Positions 22,931 through 43,169 of a stretch of DNA of 64,000 nt are shown here, piece by piece. Position numbers and translations under genes: made by a program. The first letter of the stretch is position 1, and every line of letters begins with the position of its first letter. This DNA is from Apteryx mantelli (lineage: Eukaryota > Chordata > Aves > Apterygiformes > Apterygidae). The stretch covers positions 135,960,288 through 136,024,287 of the forward strand of contig NC_089978.1 of the NCBI RefSeq assembly GCF_036417845.1, written 5' to 3'. Under the pieces are notes generated by a model that saw only the letters and a program-made list of their open reading frames with translations, did not search any database and had not been told where the DNA came from.

Positions 22931-25900
22931 ATGCACAAAAGGACTAATTAGAGAGACATGTAGGTAAATAACCAGAGCTTCACCAGATACTCAGCTTTGT
23001 GAATGAGATCTATGTGCAATTGCAATTTCACTTGTAGTCACAGCAATCTGCATGTGCAGGTACCTTTTGGAGCCACTATGAATCTCATCTAGGAGCTTCT
23101 GCTGCGATACCTTTTGGTGTCAGTTTGAGCTGTCTGTACCTTTTCACTCCTGCCCTGCAGCCACTCTGCCGTTCCACACAATTCTGCCAGTTCCTTTCAC
23201 TAATATCCTGCAGTCCTTCTGCTAGTCTGTTCTTGCTCTCCTCCTACATTTCTGCCAGGATATAACCTCCATCTGCACTCCACAAATTGCTAATATTCCA
23301 TCTCTGCCTCCCTCCTATTCTCCCAGTCCACCCCTGTCCCAATCAGAAGCATTCTGCTTTTATAGCCCTCTGATTTTTACCTTCAGTTGCAAAGGAAGGA
23401 GGAAAGAGGGACCACTGTTTCTTCACCTCTGAAGTATGGCTGTAGTTAGTGGTTTGTTTTCCTACAAGGTTTCCTGTGAATTAGTGTTTCTTTGGCATCC
23501 CTCGCACCCCATAGGTAAGATGCGGGTATATAGTGGCTTTGGATTTCAGGTACATTTTCTGAGCTTTCCAGGTTCCTTTCACACTCTTTCTTTTCTCTTG
23601 CACACTTTTCTGCAACCACTGGCAGCCTGCAACTGTGTATTACACTGGGCATTTTTTTCCTTCCTGTGTTTCCCTACTGATTTCTATTTATTAGCGGTCT
23701 CTTTTGGCATGTGGTTGTTGGCCTCAGTTGTGCTGAATACGTGTTTGTGTACAATGCATCCTAAGGGCTGGATGGAAGCCTGTGCACACAGGCGTGTAGT
23801 ACAGTTTGCTATATTTCTCTCTTGAGTCCTTGGATATGCTACACTTTCCTAGAGTGGCTGTGGTCCAGGCATGCATGTGTTACATTCTATGTGCATTCGT
23901 CTTCCTTTTCCTTTCCTTTTGACAGTGTTTTTCACGTGTGCTATCTGTGTGAGGAGCTGAACTATACTGTGTGTAGTGTGTATCACTCTCTCCATTAGAT
24001 CCTTTCTGCTTACCTGTGCTACAGCTGAACACTGTCCAAATGGTATGCATTGTGTATTTGCTGTGTTGCAGGGCTTGGCATAGAAAGTATGTGTTTTTTG
24101 ACAGTGTATCATGGGAATGCACGCATGTTCATTACGACATGGGGCATGGCTGAAGGCATGCAGTGGGTGTTTGCATGGTAATGTTCATAATGGGGCCAGT
24201 GCAGCTGGTGAAGATGCATGTATGTGTCATGTGGCGTAAAGCATGGCAGAAGATGTGCACGTGTGTGCACAAGCATGTCTGTGGTGAGCATGGTGTGGTA
24301 TGAGGTACAGGATACAGCATATGCAGGGTCAAGGAGGTTTGTTCATGGGTATTTGTTGTGGGAGTGATATGCAATGACTATTTGATGTGAAGAATTTGCA
24401 GCTTCTTGCCTTTTCCCCATTTCCCACAACCCTGCTCACTGTGTTTGGCAGCAAAGTCTCTTCTAACCCCAGGTAATGAAGGTAGGTGATGCTGCTGGAT
24501 TAGAGCAAATCCCAGCTTTCTGTCACCTCCCATGAGAGAGAGGAAGGCTGGGCAGGCAATGACTTCAAAGGTAAAGAAAGCACTCTCTTCCTACTAATCT
24601 TGCTGCACCCTTAGGGGAGAAAGGGCAGGTGCTACTAGAGGAATAAGAGGATGTTGGAAGAGAGAAAAGGGTTTATTTAGCTCAAGGAAGGGATACTCTC
24701 TATGTCTGAGCAAGGATATATACCATCAACTCCTGATCTCCCCAACATGTTAGGAGACAGTCTCAAGTTCCCCTTTCAATTGCCACCCACCTACAGACCC
24801 TCTGTACTTCTAGATAGCTCCCTTTGTCAGTCTTTCATGAACGGTATCCATAGCACTGAGCAGTGGTGGAAGAGATCATATCTGAGAAAGCAACACCAGC
24901 TTTCCAGTAGGAAGGAAAAAGACTGCAGATTTGATTGCAGTTGTGTGACATGCCATGTAGAGGGCTGTATACGCTGGGATTACTGAATGGGGATGCTTTT
25001 GCCCTAACATATAACAAAAAGTTATGTCCTCTGAAAACACCAGAGATTTATATTCATTGACCTAAAGGGGTGCTGCTACATGGAAGACTGTTTCAAAGGG
25101 GCCAAGCAGCAAGCTAGCAAAGGGGAAGAGGGATACTGACCAAAATGGTTATATGAATTGGCTCAAAGATGGTAATGTACAGCACGAGCCAGGAGAATGT
25201 CTTGCTACTGGTAACAGGGACTGCTTCCTCCTGGAAGCTCTCCGTGTTCCTGAGGGGTACGTGAACACTGCAGGGGATTGCTCAAAAGAGCAGAGAGGAT
25301 TTCTGGCAAAACAACAAAATAGGGTCCTGGCTCTGACAAAAAAGGCTCTAAGCTGTGCAAAAGTAAAAGTAAGAAGTAGACAGGAGGTGGATCAGATCAG
25401 TTTTTTCCTTCAGCCAATAATTCAACACATTTAATCGTGTGCAGTTCTAGCAACGCTCTCATTTGAAAATGGGATCTTAATGTTCTGCTGCTGCTACAAT
25501 GTATCATTATGTACACCGTTTGTTAACAATCTTTTAATTCCCAAAGAACAGTACAACATTCAGATGACAACGACTGGCCAGAGTGCAAGATCAGGGAGAA
25601 TCAGACCCTTATTTTACAAAGACGCTGCAAGATCCATCTTTTTCAGGAAAATATTAACCAATTCCTATAACACACGTGTTTCCAGGCATGAGCTGTGCTT
25701 TGAGACTCATGCAAGCTTCCAAATGAAGTGTCAAGCCCACTGGAGAAAGGGCTATGTTTGTTTAAATGCATCTCAGACTTTCACATCTCTCATTCTTTAG
25801 GGTGCTGGAAAGCATGTTCTTTAGATGGGAAATGGATATGCTGGTGTCAGGGCCCTCAGTGCACTGAGCCTTAATGGCTCTGCCCTGCCTCCCCCAACAC

Positions 25901-27904
25901 ATCTGCCCATTGGCCCTGGAGCAAGGACTGTTCAGGGCCTTAAAAAGGCAGAAAATACCTCAGTGCACCCACTACTCTCTTTGAGACCTTCCCATACCAC
26001 TCAGGTACAATTAAAGTTCACATCAATGGTATGGCAAGACATAGGAGGGTGTATGCATGTGACAATACAACCAGAAAAAGAAGAGATGTGACACATGATA
26101 CACAGGACAGAAGAAAACCAGAGTTCCAGAAAAAAGTAGCAATGAGAAGTTCTGATAAAGCTGCCCCTCTTGGACAAGCCCTTTATTTACAACTGTGTAT
26201 GTGGGAGAGAAACATTACAGCCACCCATTTTGGATAAAGCCTTTGATTTCCAAATGTGTCTTTATTGATTGGTTGATTTAGCTCAAGTAACATGAACTTT
26301 ATTTTACAAGAAGCTAACCAACAGAAAAAAATTACCACAATTACCTTGTACAATATTGGACTACCACAAAAACAGAAGTCAATGCCACAACCCAGTTAAA
26401 AGAAATGTAAAATAATTAAATTAATCAGGAAACCCTACATGTAACAAACAGCTGAGATTAGTCCTACACATCACTTATAAACCCAGCAGTGGGAGGGAAG
26501 GGGAGGTCTGAACACAAAGTCAAGCATTTCACCTTCCAACTCTTTCTCCCCTGAGTGTGCCCAAGCATGAGCTAGTTTGAGACAACACATAACCACATGC
26601 TTAGTAGTATGTGTGTGAGCACGTGGGACAGTGGTAGAGATGCATGCCATCCTGTCCTGCCCTACCTTGTCTTTTACCCTGAAAAGTGTTCTGGGTCTGT
26701 TTTCTGTTTCAGAAACTTCAGAACTTAAAATAAGAGACTGATGTGGATTTGCATGCAAAGGATGTGAAAACAGCCTGATAGAGGAGAGTGGGTCAAAAAG
26801 AGAGGACTGTACACTGTAGGCAGAACTGATTTAAATCAGGGAGTAGGTATAATTCATCCCAACATGTTTACTCTGGATGAGCACATGACTGCGCAGCAAA
26901 ACTGAAGTTCAGAATGAAAAGCTGGGGATACTAAGCCACACATTTCTTCTTTTGTTTCCCCATTTTCTGTCTGCTCATTATGATTATCCTAACTACACCC
27001 TTTGCACACCTTCCTTTCTCTCTCATTCCAGTCTACTACTTTCCATACCACACAGGCAATGATCCTCCTGCCCTACGGCCTCCCTGACCTTCACACAACT
27101 CTGCCAATGACTCTTGCTCCACACTCCCTGAATGCTCTTCTTGCCTTACACACTTTAGTGGAACAGCAGTCAGAAAAGGCTGAAATCTGATTTTCTATCT
27201 CCCACAATCAGAGGAGCACTCATCTTGATTTCTCATTCCTAAGGAGCTGGGATGTAATTTCTTCATGTAAATACAGTAAACACCCTCAACTTACATTGGG
27301 ATCTGCCTGTCTTCTTCATCCTTCTTTGTCTCTCTCCTATATGTAGGAATGTTTACAATAATTCAGTTCAGTTCTCTAATATTTAGATAAAAACCTTAAT
27401 CTAGAATTTTCCTGGAAGTCAGCTCATTCCCCAAAACCCAACTCCTACATCAGAGTAATGGCAGTTATGGGAAAATCTGCTGTTTGTGCCACCAGGAAAA
27501 AACTGCTTTAGCATGACAGCATAAGGCTTGCACAGGACAGAATCTGTCTGGTACCCTTCTAAGAACAGTACTGGTTTAAAAGGGGCAGGGGGGAAGCAAT
27601 CTATAGAGAATCTGCCCTGAAGAGATTTAGTTCCCATCCCCCTCATGCCTAAAAGCACTTCTCTGGAGGCAAAGAGTATCCAATCACAGAAAGCCAGGAA
27701 AATGTGTTTGTGAGGGACCAATTTCCTCTGCTTGTGAATGTGGTGCAAGATCTGTACAGGAATGAGACATGGAAGGGGAGGTTAAACCCACAGAATTTCT
27801 GCCATCTTCAAACTTGCAGAAGATTGTTACAAAGACAACACAAATAGATTATTCTCCATGTTCAGCAGTATCAAGACCATAGTAGTAAGTTGCCTTAATA
27901 CACA

Positions 27905-28135
27905 GCAAGGGAGACTGAAGATATCACAAAAAGCTTTCTCACTTGGAGGCAAGCTAGGAAATGGAACAGGCTATCACAGCAGCCTACAGGAACGGCATCA
28001 GTGAACCTCACTAAGAACAAGTTAGATGAACAGCCATGGAAATTTTTGGTATACTCAGTCCTGTCTCAGAGTCTGAGTAGGCTAGAAGTTCTCTTGATGT
28101 CCTTTCTAGCCCTATGCTTATGAGTCTATCAGTTG
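27905..28135 (+). mobile_element. old CR1 LINE 3' end
   Basis: It shows the 3'-terminal CR1 text: CACTTGGAGGC, AAGAACAAGTTAGATGAACA, GGTATACTCAGTCCTGTCTC, then CTTTCTAGCCCTATGCTTATGAGTCTATCA. The + strand carries the 3' end. It is more diverged than the other copies, so it predates them. Confidence 0.75.
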
Positions 28136-28899
28136 GCTTCACTGAAAAGAACAAAAGGATTAGTCTCAAACTTTTGTCCAGAACTTGCAATTAAAGCAGC
28201 AAAGAAATAAAAAATCCTTCTTTTTTCCCCTCCCCCTCAGCCTTTACATGCCACAACTGAGGAGTTCTCAGCCCTCAGAGTTAGCCCTTTTAATAGTGAT
28301 GTGATGGGAAATGCAATAGTCTTGCAATGCTTCACAGGCAGCAGCTGGAGTGAGGACTGTCAGCACAAGACAGCTTTGTACAGGCAGAACAAAATATTGC
28401 ACTGCTCACTGAATGCTCATAGGAGTGCAACTCAAACCATGGGCAAGGTGTGACAAGGTCAGCGTACAATACATGTTCCAGACGTGCCACCCTCATCCAG
28501 TGAAAGGGTTACACATGAATAGCCATTTCTTTCCTGCCCAGTCACTCTGCAGGAGGTCCACAACACTGGCTTGTCTAGCAGCCTCCAGTACTGGCTAACA
28601 AATTCCAGCTGTGGCAAGAGAAGAACTACAAAAAATGGAGTCTCCCCAACCCTCAGCACAGAATCCCTTGTTAGCCTATCAGTTTGCCCTTTCACACCAT
28701 TTCTTCTTACCCTCCCTCCCCTCAGTTTAGAAATAATGATTATAATTAATGCATGAAGGTGATGGCATTGTGCATGTGATTCACTTCCAGTTCTCCTTCC
28801 CTCTTCTCAAGTGTTCTCCTTCCTCCTCTCCAACACACCCCCACCCCCGCAAAATCAGTTCCATCTGTCCATCTCGCCTGCATGACTGGTGGCTGGTGT

Positions 28900-36560
<7,661 letters not shown>

Positions 36561-37282
36561 TGGGGGGGGGGGGTGTTATTATTGTTCATAGTATTTTTTT
36601 TATTGTACAGAGCCTGGTTGCTGCCTCATCCCCCCCCCCCCCAAAAAAAAAAAATACAAAGGCAAAATGAACCTATGATTAAGCAGCGTTGCAATTCCCA
36701 GCCTGACTCGGGGTTTATGAATATGGCTGAGCAGCCGCATGAACAGAAACATCTTCTCTGGGGTTTGTGGGTGGCCGTGCTGCTTCTCCCTCCTTACCAG
36801 CACCTGTTTAATGCACCATGGTGAAAAAGTCTGTGGAGGGATGGCTGCTGACTGGGGGCCCGGGGGCTCCCTGTCCTGGGAGAAGAGTGGGCAGGCACAT
36901 GGCCTGCGGAGTGCTATCGCAAATAACCTGCCCGACAAGGCTTGCAGCAGCTAATGGATCTGTAATTCGTTGGCACTTGGACAGCCCCCAGCCTTTCTTA
37001 AGAAAAGGGCAAATTTGGACAGTTTCCCCTTGGTCGTGGTGAAGGCGGGTGGTGGGGCTATGGAGAGCAACTCGCAGGGCTCGGGCCTGGATTGGCCGCT
37101 GTGTGTCCCCGGGCCTCAGTTTCCCCAAGTATGCTTGAATGCCTCTGCTTCCACTTGTCTAAAACAGGGGTAATGAGACTGACCTATTTAAGTGGCTGTA
37201 AGATCTAAGAGGAAAAAAAATATTAGTTTTCGTGACTAACGCTGTCATTGTTAGATCTGGATAATTCTGTTTATAATGTTTC
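36561..37282. other. spacer between GABARAPL1 promoter and right inverted-repeat arm, no gene seen
   Basis: It contains homopolymer runs (G near 36560, C then A at about 36632-36655) and otherwise unremarkable sequence without exons I can support. Confidence 0.45.
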
Positions 37283-37289
37283 AGAGCGC

Positions 37290-40200
37290 GGCTAACAGAG
37301 GCAGCGAACAGATGCAGCAGTTTGCACAGCAGCGTCTGGGCTCTGACTAGAACTTTTGAGGACCTTGTTGGAAGCTGTGGGCTTTCTGAGGACCCCCGAG
37401 GAACTAGAAGGTGATTGCTGAGAACAGGAAGGGGGAAGCTAGGCAAGGACAACTGCAGGAGGCCTTGACTTCTCCTGGGAGAAGCTCTAGCTAGGAGTAG
37501 CTGCCCCTGATGAGCTCTCTTGGTTGCCCCTGACCAGAGGGAGTTGGGGCCTTTGATCCCGGTGGCCCTTGATTGGGGCGGGTCAAGCACCCTGTGAGTC
37601 AGTGCTAGGGAGAGGCCTATATAAGAGCCAGGCCTAGAGCACAGCTCCCAGAGCACAGCAGTTTGCGCAGCAGTTCGTGCAGCAGTTCATGCAGAAGGGC
37701 ACAAGAAGGCACCTTTGTTTCCGATCCCTCCGGTGTACGCTTCAAGTATGGTCATGACACGCCACAGAGCACATTCCCCAGTGGTTGCTGGAGTCGCTGT
37801 GTTGGCTGTGTCAGAGGCTGGGACCCAGACAGACCCTCTGACAGCAGATGCAGCCCTACAGGTCTCAGGCTGCAGGGAGTGCTTGGGGCGTCTCCGGGAG
37901 GCCTGGGCTGACAGTCAGCTCTCCTGCAGGAGGTGTACTGCTGTTGATGGGTTGTGTCGTCAAGTAAGGGAGTTACGGGAGGAAGTCAGTAGGCTGCGTA
38001 GCATCCGAGAAGTTGAGCAAGAGATAGACAGGGTATTCTCAGAGACTGTACAGCTTCAGGAGTCTCAAGCCCCCAGAGCAGTGGAGTTGCTGGAAGGCTC
38101 TGTGCTGTGTGAAACGGTACATCACAACACTGTAGAAGGCAGCTGGAAGCTGGTCACTCCTCGTAGGCGGAGAAAGGCTCCTACTCCTCCCGAGGACTTG
38201 CAATTGAAGAACAGGTTTAGTGCCCTCCAGGATGAGGAGGAGCTGGACATGGCTGCCAGGGAAGCAACTGGGACAACAGACCCTGTGCCTTGCAGGTGGT
38301 TGTTGTGGGTGACTCCCTGCTGCAGGGGATGGAGGCACCTATCTGGCAACCTGACCTCATGTCTAGAGAGGTTTGTGGCCTGCCAGGGGCTCGTGTGAGA
38401 GATGTCATGGAAAGACTGCCAAGGCTTGTCCACGCTTCGGACTATTACCCACTGCTGCTCTTCCATGTGGGCGCTAATGACACCAAGGGCAAACTGGAGA
38501 CCATCAAGCAGGATTTCAGAGCTCTGGGGATGGTGGTCAAGGGTCTGGGAGCCCAGATCATTCAAGCCTCAATCCTGCCAGTGAGGGGGATGGATGGGAG
38601 GAGGAGGAGATGGATTTTCCAAGTTAACAACTGGCTGTGCCACTGGTGTTGGCAACAGGGTTTTGGTTTCTATGATCATGGGACCCTGTCTGAAGATCGA
38701 CAACTGCTTGGAAGAGATGCGATCCACCTCACTAAGCGAGGCACGTGTGTTTTTGCCAGCGGGTTGGCCAACCTGGTAAGGAAGGCTTTAAACTAGGAAA
38801 GATGGGGGAAGGGGAGAGTTATAGTGCCAGGGTAGTTGGCAAAACATGGCTCAAGTCGGGATGCCTCCAGCGGGTGCGTGCAGCTGGGGAAGTGCGCATG
38901 GGACGTAGCTATGGAGGATGCTCTTGTATCCCTCCTGGGAAACCTGCATGCTCGATCACCTCTCTGAAATGCCTGTACACCAATGCACGCAGCATGGGGA
39001 ATAAACGGGAAGAATTAGAGTTCTGTGTGCAGTCACAGGGCCATGATCTCATTGCAGTTACAGAGACATGGTGGGATAGCTCGCATGACTGGAATGCTGT
39101 CATGGATGGCTATGTGCTTTTTAGGAAAGACAGGTCAGGAAGGCGAGGTGGTAGAGTTGCTCTTTATGTGAGAGAGCACTTGGAATGTATCGAGCTCTGC
39201 CTAGGGGTGGCTGAAGAGCGAGTCGAGAGCTTATGGGAAGGATTAAAGGGCAGGCTAGCATGGGTGACACTGTTGTGGGTGTTTACTACAGGCCACCTGA
39301 TCAGGAAGAGGAAGTCGATGAGGCCTTCTACAGACAGCTGGAAGTAGCCTCACGATCACGGGCGCTGGTTCTCATGGGGGACTTCAACCAGCCTGATAGC
39401 TGCTGGAGAGACAACACAGCTAGGTACAAACAGTCCAGGAGGTTCCTGCAGAGCATTGGTGACAACTTCTTGACACAGGTGGTGGAGGAGCCAACAAGGA
39501 GAGGTGTGCTGCTGGACCTTGTAGTAACAAACAAAGAAGGACTGGTTGGAGATGTGAAGGCTGGGGGCAGCCTTGGCTGCAGTGACCATGAGATGGTGGA
39601 GTTCAGGATCATGCGAGGAGGAAGCAGGTCACTAAGTAGGATTGCAACCCTGGACTTCAGCAGAGCAAACTTTGGCCTCTTCAGGGACCTACTTGGAGGA
39701 ATCCCATGGGTTAGGGCCCTAGAAGGAGCGGGGGGTGCCCAAGAGAGCTGGTTAATATTCAAGCATCACTTCCTGCAAGCTCAAGATCGGAGCATCCCTA
39801 TGAGTAAGGAGGCAGGAGCCCTGCATGGCTGAGCAAGGAGCTCCTGGCAAAACTCAAACAGAAGAAGGAAGTGTACAGAATGTGGAAAGGGGGACAGGCC
39901 ACTTGGGAGGACTATAGGAACGTTGTCAGAGTATGCAGGGATGTGACAAGAAAGGCTAAGGCCCATTTGGAATTAAATTTGGCAAGGGATGTCAAGGACA
40001 ACAAGAAGGGCTTCTTCAAATACATCAGTAGCAAAAGGAAGACTAGAGAAAATGTGGGCCTGCTGCTGAATGGGGCGGGTGCCCTGGTGACGAATGATGC
40101 AGAGAAGGCAGAGTTACTTAATGCCTTCTTTGTCTCAGTCTTTACTGCTCAGGCCAGCCCTCAGGAATCCCAGACCCTGGAGGCAAGAGAGAAAGTCTGG

Positions 40201-41799
40201 AGAAAGGAAGACTTTCCCTTGGTCGAGGAGGATCGGGTGAGAGATCATTTAGGCAAACCTGACACCCACAAATCCATGCGCCTCGATGGGATGCACCCAC
40301 GAGTGCTGAGGGAACCGGTGGATGTCATTGCTAGGCCACTCTCCATCATCTTTGAGAGGTCATGAAGAGCAGGAGAGGTGCCCGAAGACTGGAAGAAAGC
40401 CAATGTCATTCCAGTCTTCAAAAAAGGCAAGGAGGAGGACCCAGGAAGCTACAGGCCAGTCAGCCTCACCTCCATCCCTGGAAAGGTGAGGGAGCAGCTC
40501 ATCCTGGAGGCCATCTGCAAGCATGTGGAGGATAAGGAGGTGATCAGGAGTAGTCAGCATGGCTTCACAAAGGGGAAGTCATGCTTCACCAACCTGATAG
40601 CCTTCTGTGATGGAATGACTGGCTGGGTAGATGAGGGGAGAGCAGTGGATGTCGTCTACGTTGAGTTCAGCAAGGCTTTTGACACTGTCTCCCATAACAT
40701 CCTCATAGGCAAGCTCAGGAAGTGTGGGGTAGATGAGCAGACAGTGAGGTGGATTGAGAACTGGCTGAATGGCAGAGCTCAGAGGGTTGTGATCAGCGGT
40801 GCAAAGTCCGGTTGGAGGCCTGTAGCTAGTGGTGTCCCCCAGGGGTCAGTACCAGGTCCAATATTGTTCAACTTGTTCATCAGTGACCCGGATGAAGAGG
40901 CAAAGTGCCTCCTCAGCAAGTTTGCTGATGATACAAAACTGGGAGGAGTGGCTGAGACACTAGAGGGCTGTGCTGCCATTCAGAGAGACCTGGACAGGCT
41001 GGAGAGGTGGGCGGAGAGGAACCTCATGAAGTTCAACAAGGGCAAGTGCAGGGTCCTGCACCTAGGGAGGCATAACCCCCTGCACCAGTACAGGGTGGGG
41101 GCTGATCTACTGGAAAGCAGCTCTGTGGAGAAGGACCTGGGAGTGCTGGTGGACACCAAGTTGAGCATGAGCCAGGAATGTGCCCTTGTGGCCAAGAAGG
41201 CCAATGGTATGCTGGGGTGCATCAGGAAGAGAGTTGCCAGCAGGTCAAGAGAGGTGAGCCTTCCCCTCTCCTCAGCCCTGGTGAGGCCACATCTGCAGTA
41301 GTGTGTCCAGTTCTGGGCTCCCCAGTATAAGAGGGATGTGGCACTACTGGAGTGAGTCCAGCGAAGGGCTACAAAGATAATTAAGGGACTGAAACATCTC
41401 TCTTATGAGGAAAGGCTGCGAGAGCTGGGCCTGTTTAGCCTGGAGAAGAGAAGACTGAGAGGGGATCTTATCAATGTGTACAAATATCTTAAGGGAGGGT
41501 GTCAAGAGGATGGGACCAGACTCTTTTCAGTGGTGCCCAGCGACAGGACATGAGGCAACGGGCACAAACTGAAACACAGGAAGTTCCATCTGAACATGAG
41601 AAAAAACTTCTTGGCTGTGAGGGTGACAGAGCACTGGAACAGGTTGCCCAGAGAGGCTGTGGAGCCTCCTTCTCTGGAGATATTCAAAACCCGCCTGGAC
41701 ATGATCCTGGCAACATGCGCTAGATGACCCTGCTTGAGCAGGAGGGTTGGATGTTCTCCAGAGGTCCCTTCCAACCTCAACCATTCTGTGATTCTGTGA
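37290..41799 (+). mobile_element. near full-length CR1 LINE, decayed (right arm)
   Basis: The 5' region has a TATATAAG motif near 37618 and repeated GCAGTTTGCGCAGCAGTTCG-like segments. ORF1 runs 37715-38796: an N-terminal half with paired Cys (CRECL, CRRCTAVDGLC) and a heptad-like helix, then after a frame change near 38300 a SGNH/esterase-like half (GDSLLQG, GANDTKG). ORF2 begins near 38745: apurinic endonuclease-type domain (TNARSMGNKREE, ETWWD, GDFNQPDSCW, SDHEMV) with one frame change near 39235, another near 39815, then reverse transcriptase 39871-41301 ([42 protein letters not shown]). Stops lie at 40363-40365 and 41299-41301 and before VQRRATK. The 3' end has two ATTCTGTG units. It is inactive by these lesions. 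Confidence 0.96.
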
Positions 41800-42439
41800 A
41801 TTAAATAGCAAGGGGCAGAAAGTGTGACATGTAATGTGCCTGACCAGATGCACATTACAAGCAGCAGACAGTTAAAGCAAACTTTTTGCAAACAAGCCAA
41901 AGCAGTGGGGCAACTTTAGCCCAGTTACTCAACAGATATGTACTTGGAATATCTTTGTTTTTTCTAGGGGCAGTTAGGCTCACAGTATTTACTGGCTAGA
42001 AGAAAGGAAGGTACTAATGAATGGATCAGCACACTCAAATCAATACAAAAATTAATTGCTGCTATCCTGGGGAGAATGAACAACTGAATGGGAGTGTATC
42101 AAAATGCTCTAATTCTTTCAATGAATGCCTCATACAGAGAAGCAGAATTTTTTCAAGGATGATCTTTTATTTGTGTAATAATTTTTATTGTAGTAGGAGG
42201 TGCTGAGCAGGACAGTGAACTGCCTTGAATGCTTGATGTGTCCAAGGCTACACCAATGGCAGAGGTGAGAGGACCCAGGTTTCCCATACCTCATTCAACG
42301 TTCTGCCAATGTGTTGTGTCAGAATTAACCAGGATAAGAAAAACACTGTTGCTGTTTTGCAGGCACCCTGTTTCTAGAGTGTGATCAATGCAGAAGAAAT
42401 CCAGACTAAAGTGATCAGTCAGCTTGAATCCTGAAGCGC

Positions 42440-42461
42440 AAAAAAAAAAAAAAAAAAAAAA
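42440..42461 (+). repeat. poly-A tract
   Basis: A run of about 22 A in the right arm, the mirror of the left-arm poly-T, just before ATTGAGGAGTAAGC. Confidence 0.85.
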
Positions 42462-42695
42462 TTGAGGAGTAAGCAGTAGCTGGATCAAAGGTGCTCCTTA
42501 ATGATAAAAACAGGATCAGGGGAGCATAAAGCTCTGGTCTTTTTCCAGAGGTACTCACGTAAATCCTTTAGTCTGCCCCCAAGTAACTCATAGTTCAGAC
42601 ACTACTGGTGGTTGCATTACTGTATCACTAATATGCACACCTGAGTTGTCTGTAGGATGCAACTGAGATGCTGACACCAGGGGTAGGAAGGAGCC

Positions 42696-43169
42696 TGTTA
42701 CAAATTTCCACAGCAGATTGTTGGATATAATAGCATTTGCTTAGCACTAGTACCTAAATTTACTGAAGCCTCAGGCTGCACATCACTGAACTTTTCCCGG
42801 AAATGTTTGAGCCAGTTCGAACAAGGAGAGAACAAGGAGATAACAAAGTAAGAAAACAGCTTCAACAATGATGAGTGAGTACCATAACTCTGTCTGGAGA
42901 CAATGGGGAAACCAACCAAGAGCGAAGAAACTACTACTTGTTGAGCAATCATTGGTGCAACAACTCGGAGAACGGACAAAGAACTTAACCTGTAGGGCTA
43001 TAAATACCCAGGGAATTTTCCATTCAGGGGTCCCTCTATGGAGGCACCCAGCTCAAGCTGTAATACTAATAAAATCATCTTATAAGGAATTGTTTTGTTT
43101 CTTTTGGATAAAGCAGAAACCTAGAGTCGAACCCTGTTAAGGACACTGGATTGAACAGTTTCCCTAACA
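42696..43169 (+). mobile_element. probable solo LTR of an endogenous retrovirus (right copy)
   Basis: It starts TGTTACAAATTTCC and ends TTCCCTAACA, with 5-base inverted ends. TATAAAT lies at about 42999-43005 and AATAAA at 43068-43073, followed by a U5-like segment. There is no retroviral coding sequence on either side. Flanking target duplications were not found, so the boundaries are provisional. Confidence 0.5.

Larger units (their letters stand above)
18736..27904. other. intergenic DNA with old repeats, no gene seen
   Basis: No multi-exon gene could be assembled. The stretch holds a degenerate 50-base repeat, two MIR-like relics (entered separately) and TG-rich low-complexity DNA (about 20450-20500 and 23860-24380). 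Possible polyadenylation signals for GABARAPL1 on the - strand (TTTATT at about 26262 and 26299) are unproven. Confidence 0.45.

Noticed and set aside
23849-24374. Overlapping His/Thr-rich open frames on the - strand
   Set aside because: They come from TG/CA-rich low-complexity DNA with no start context, splice sites or family resemblance.
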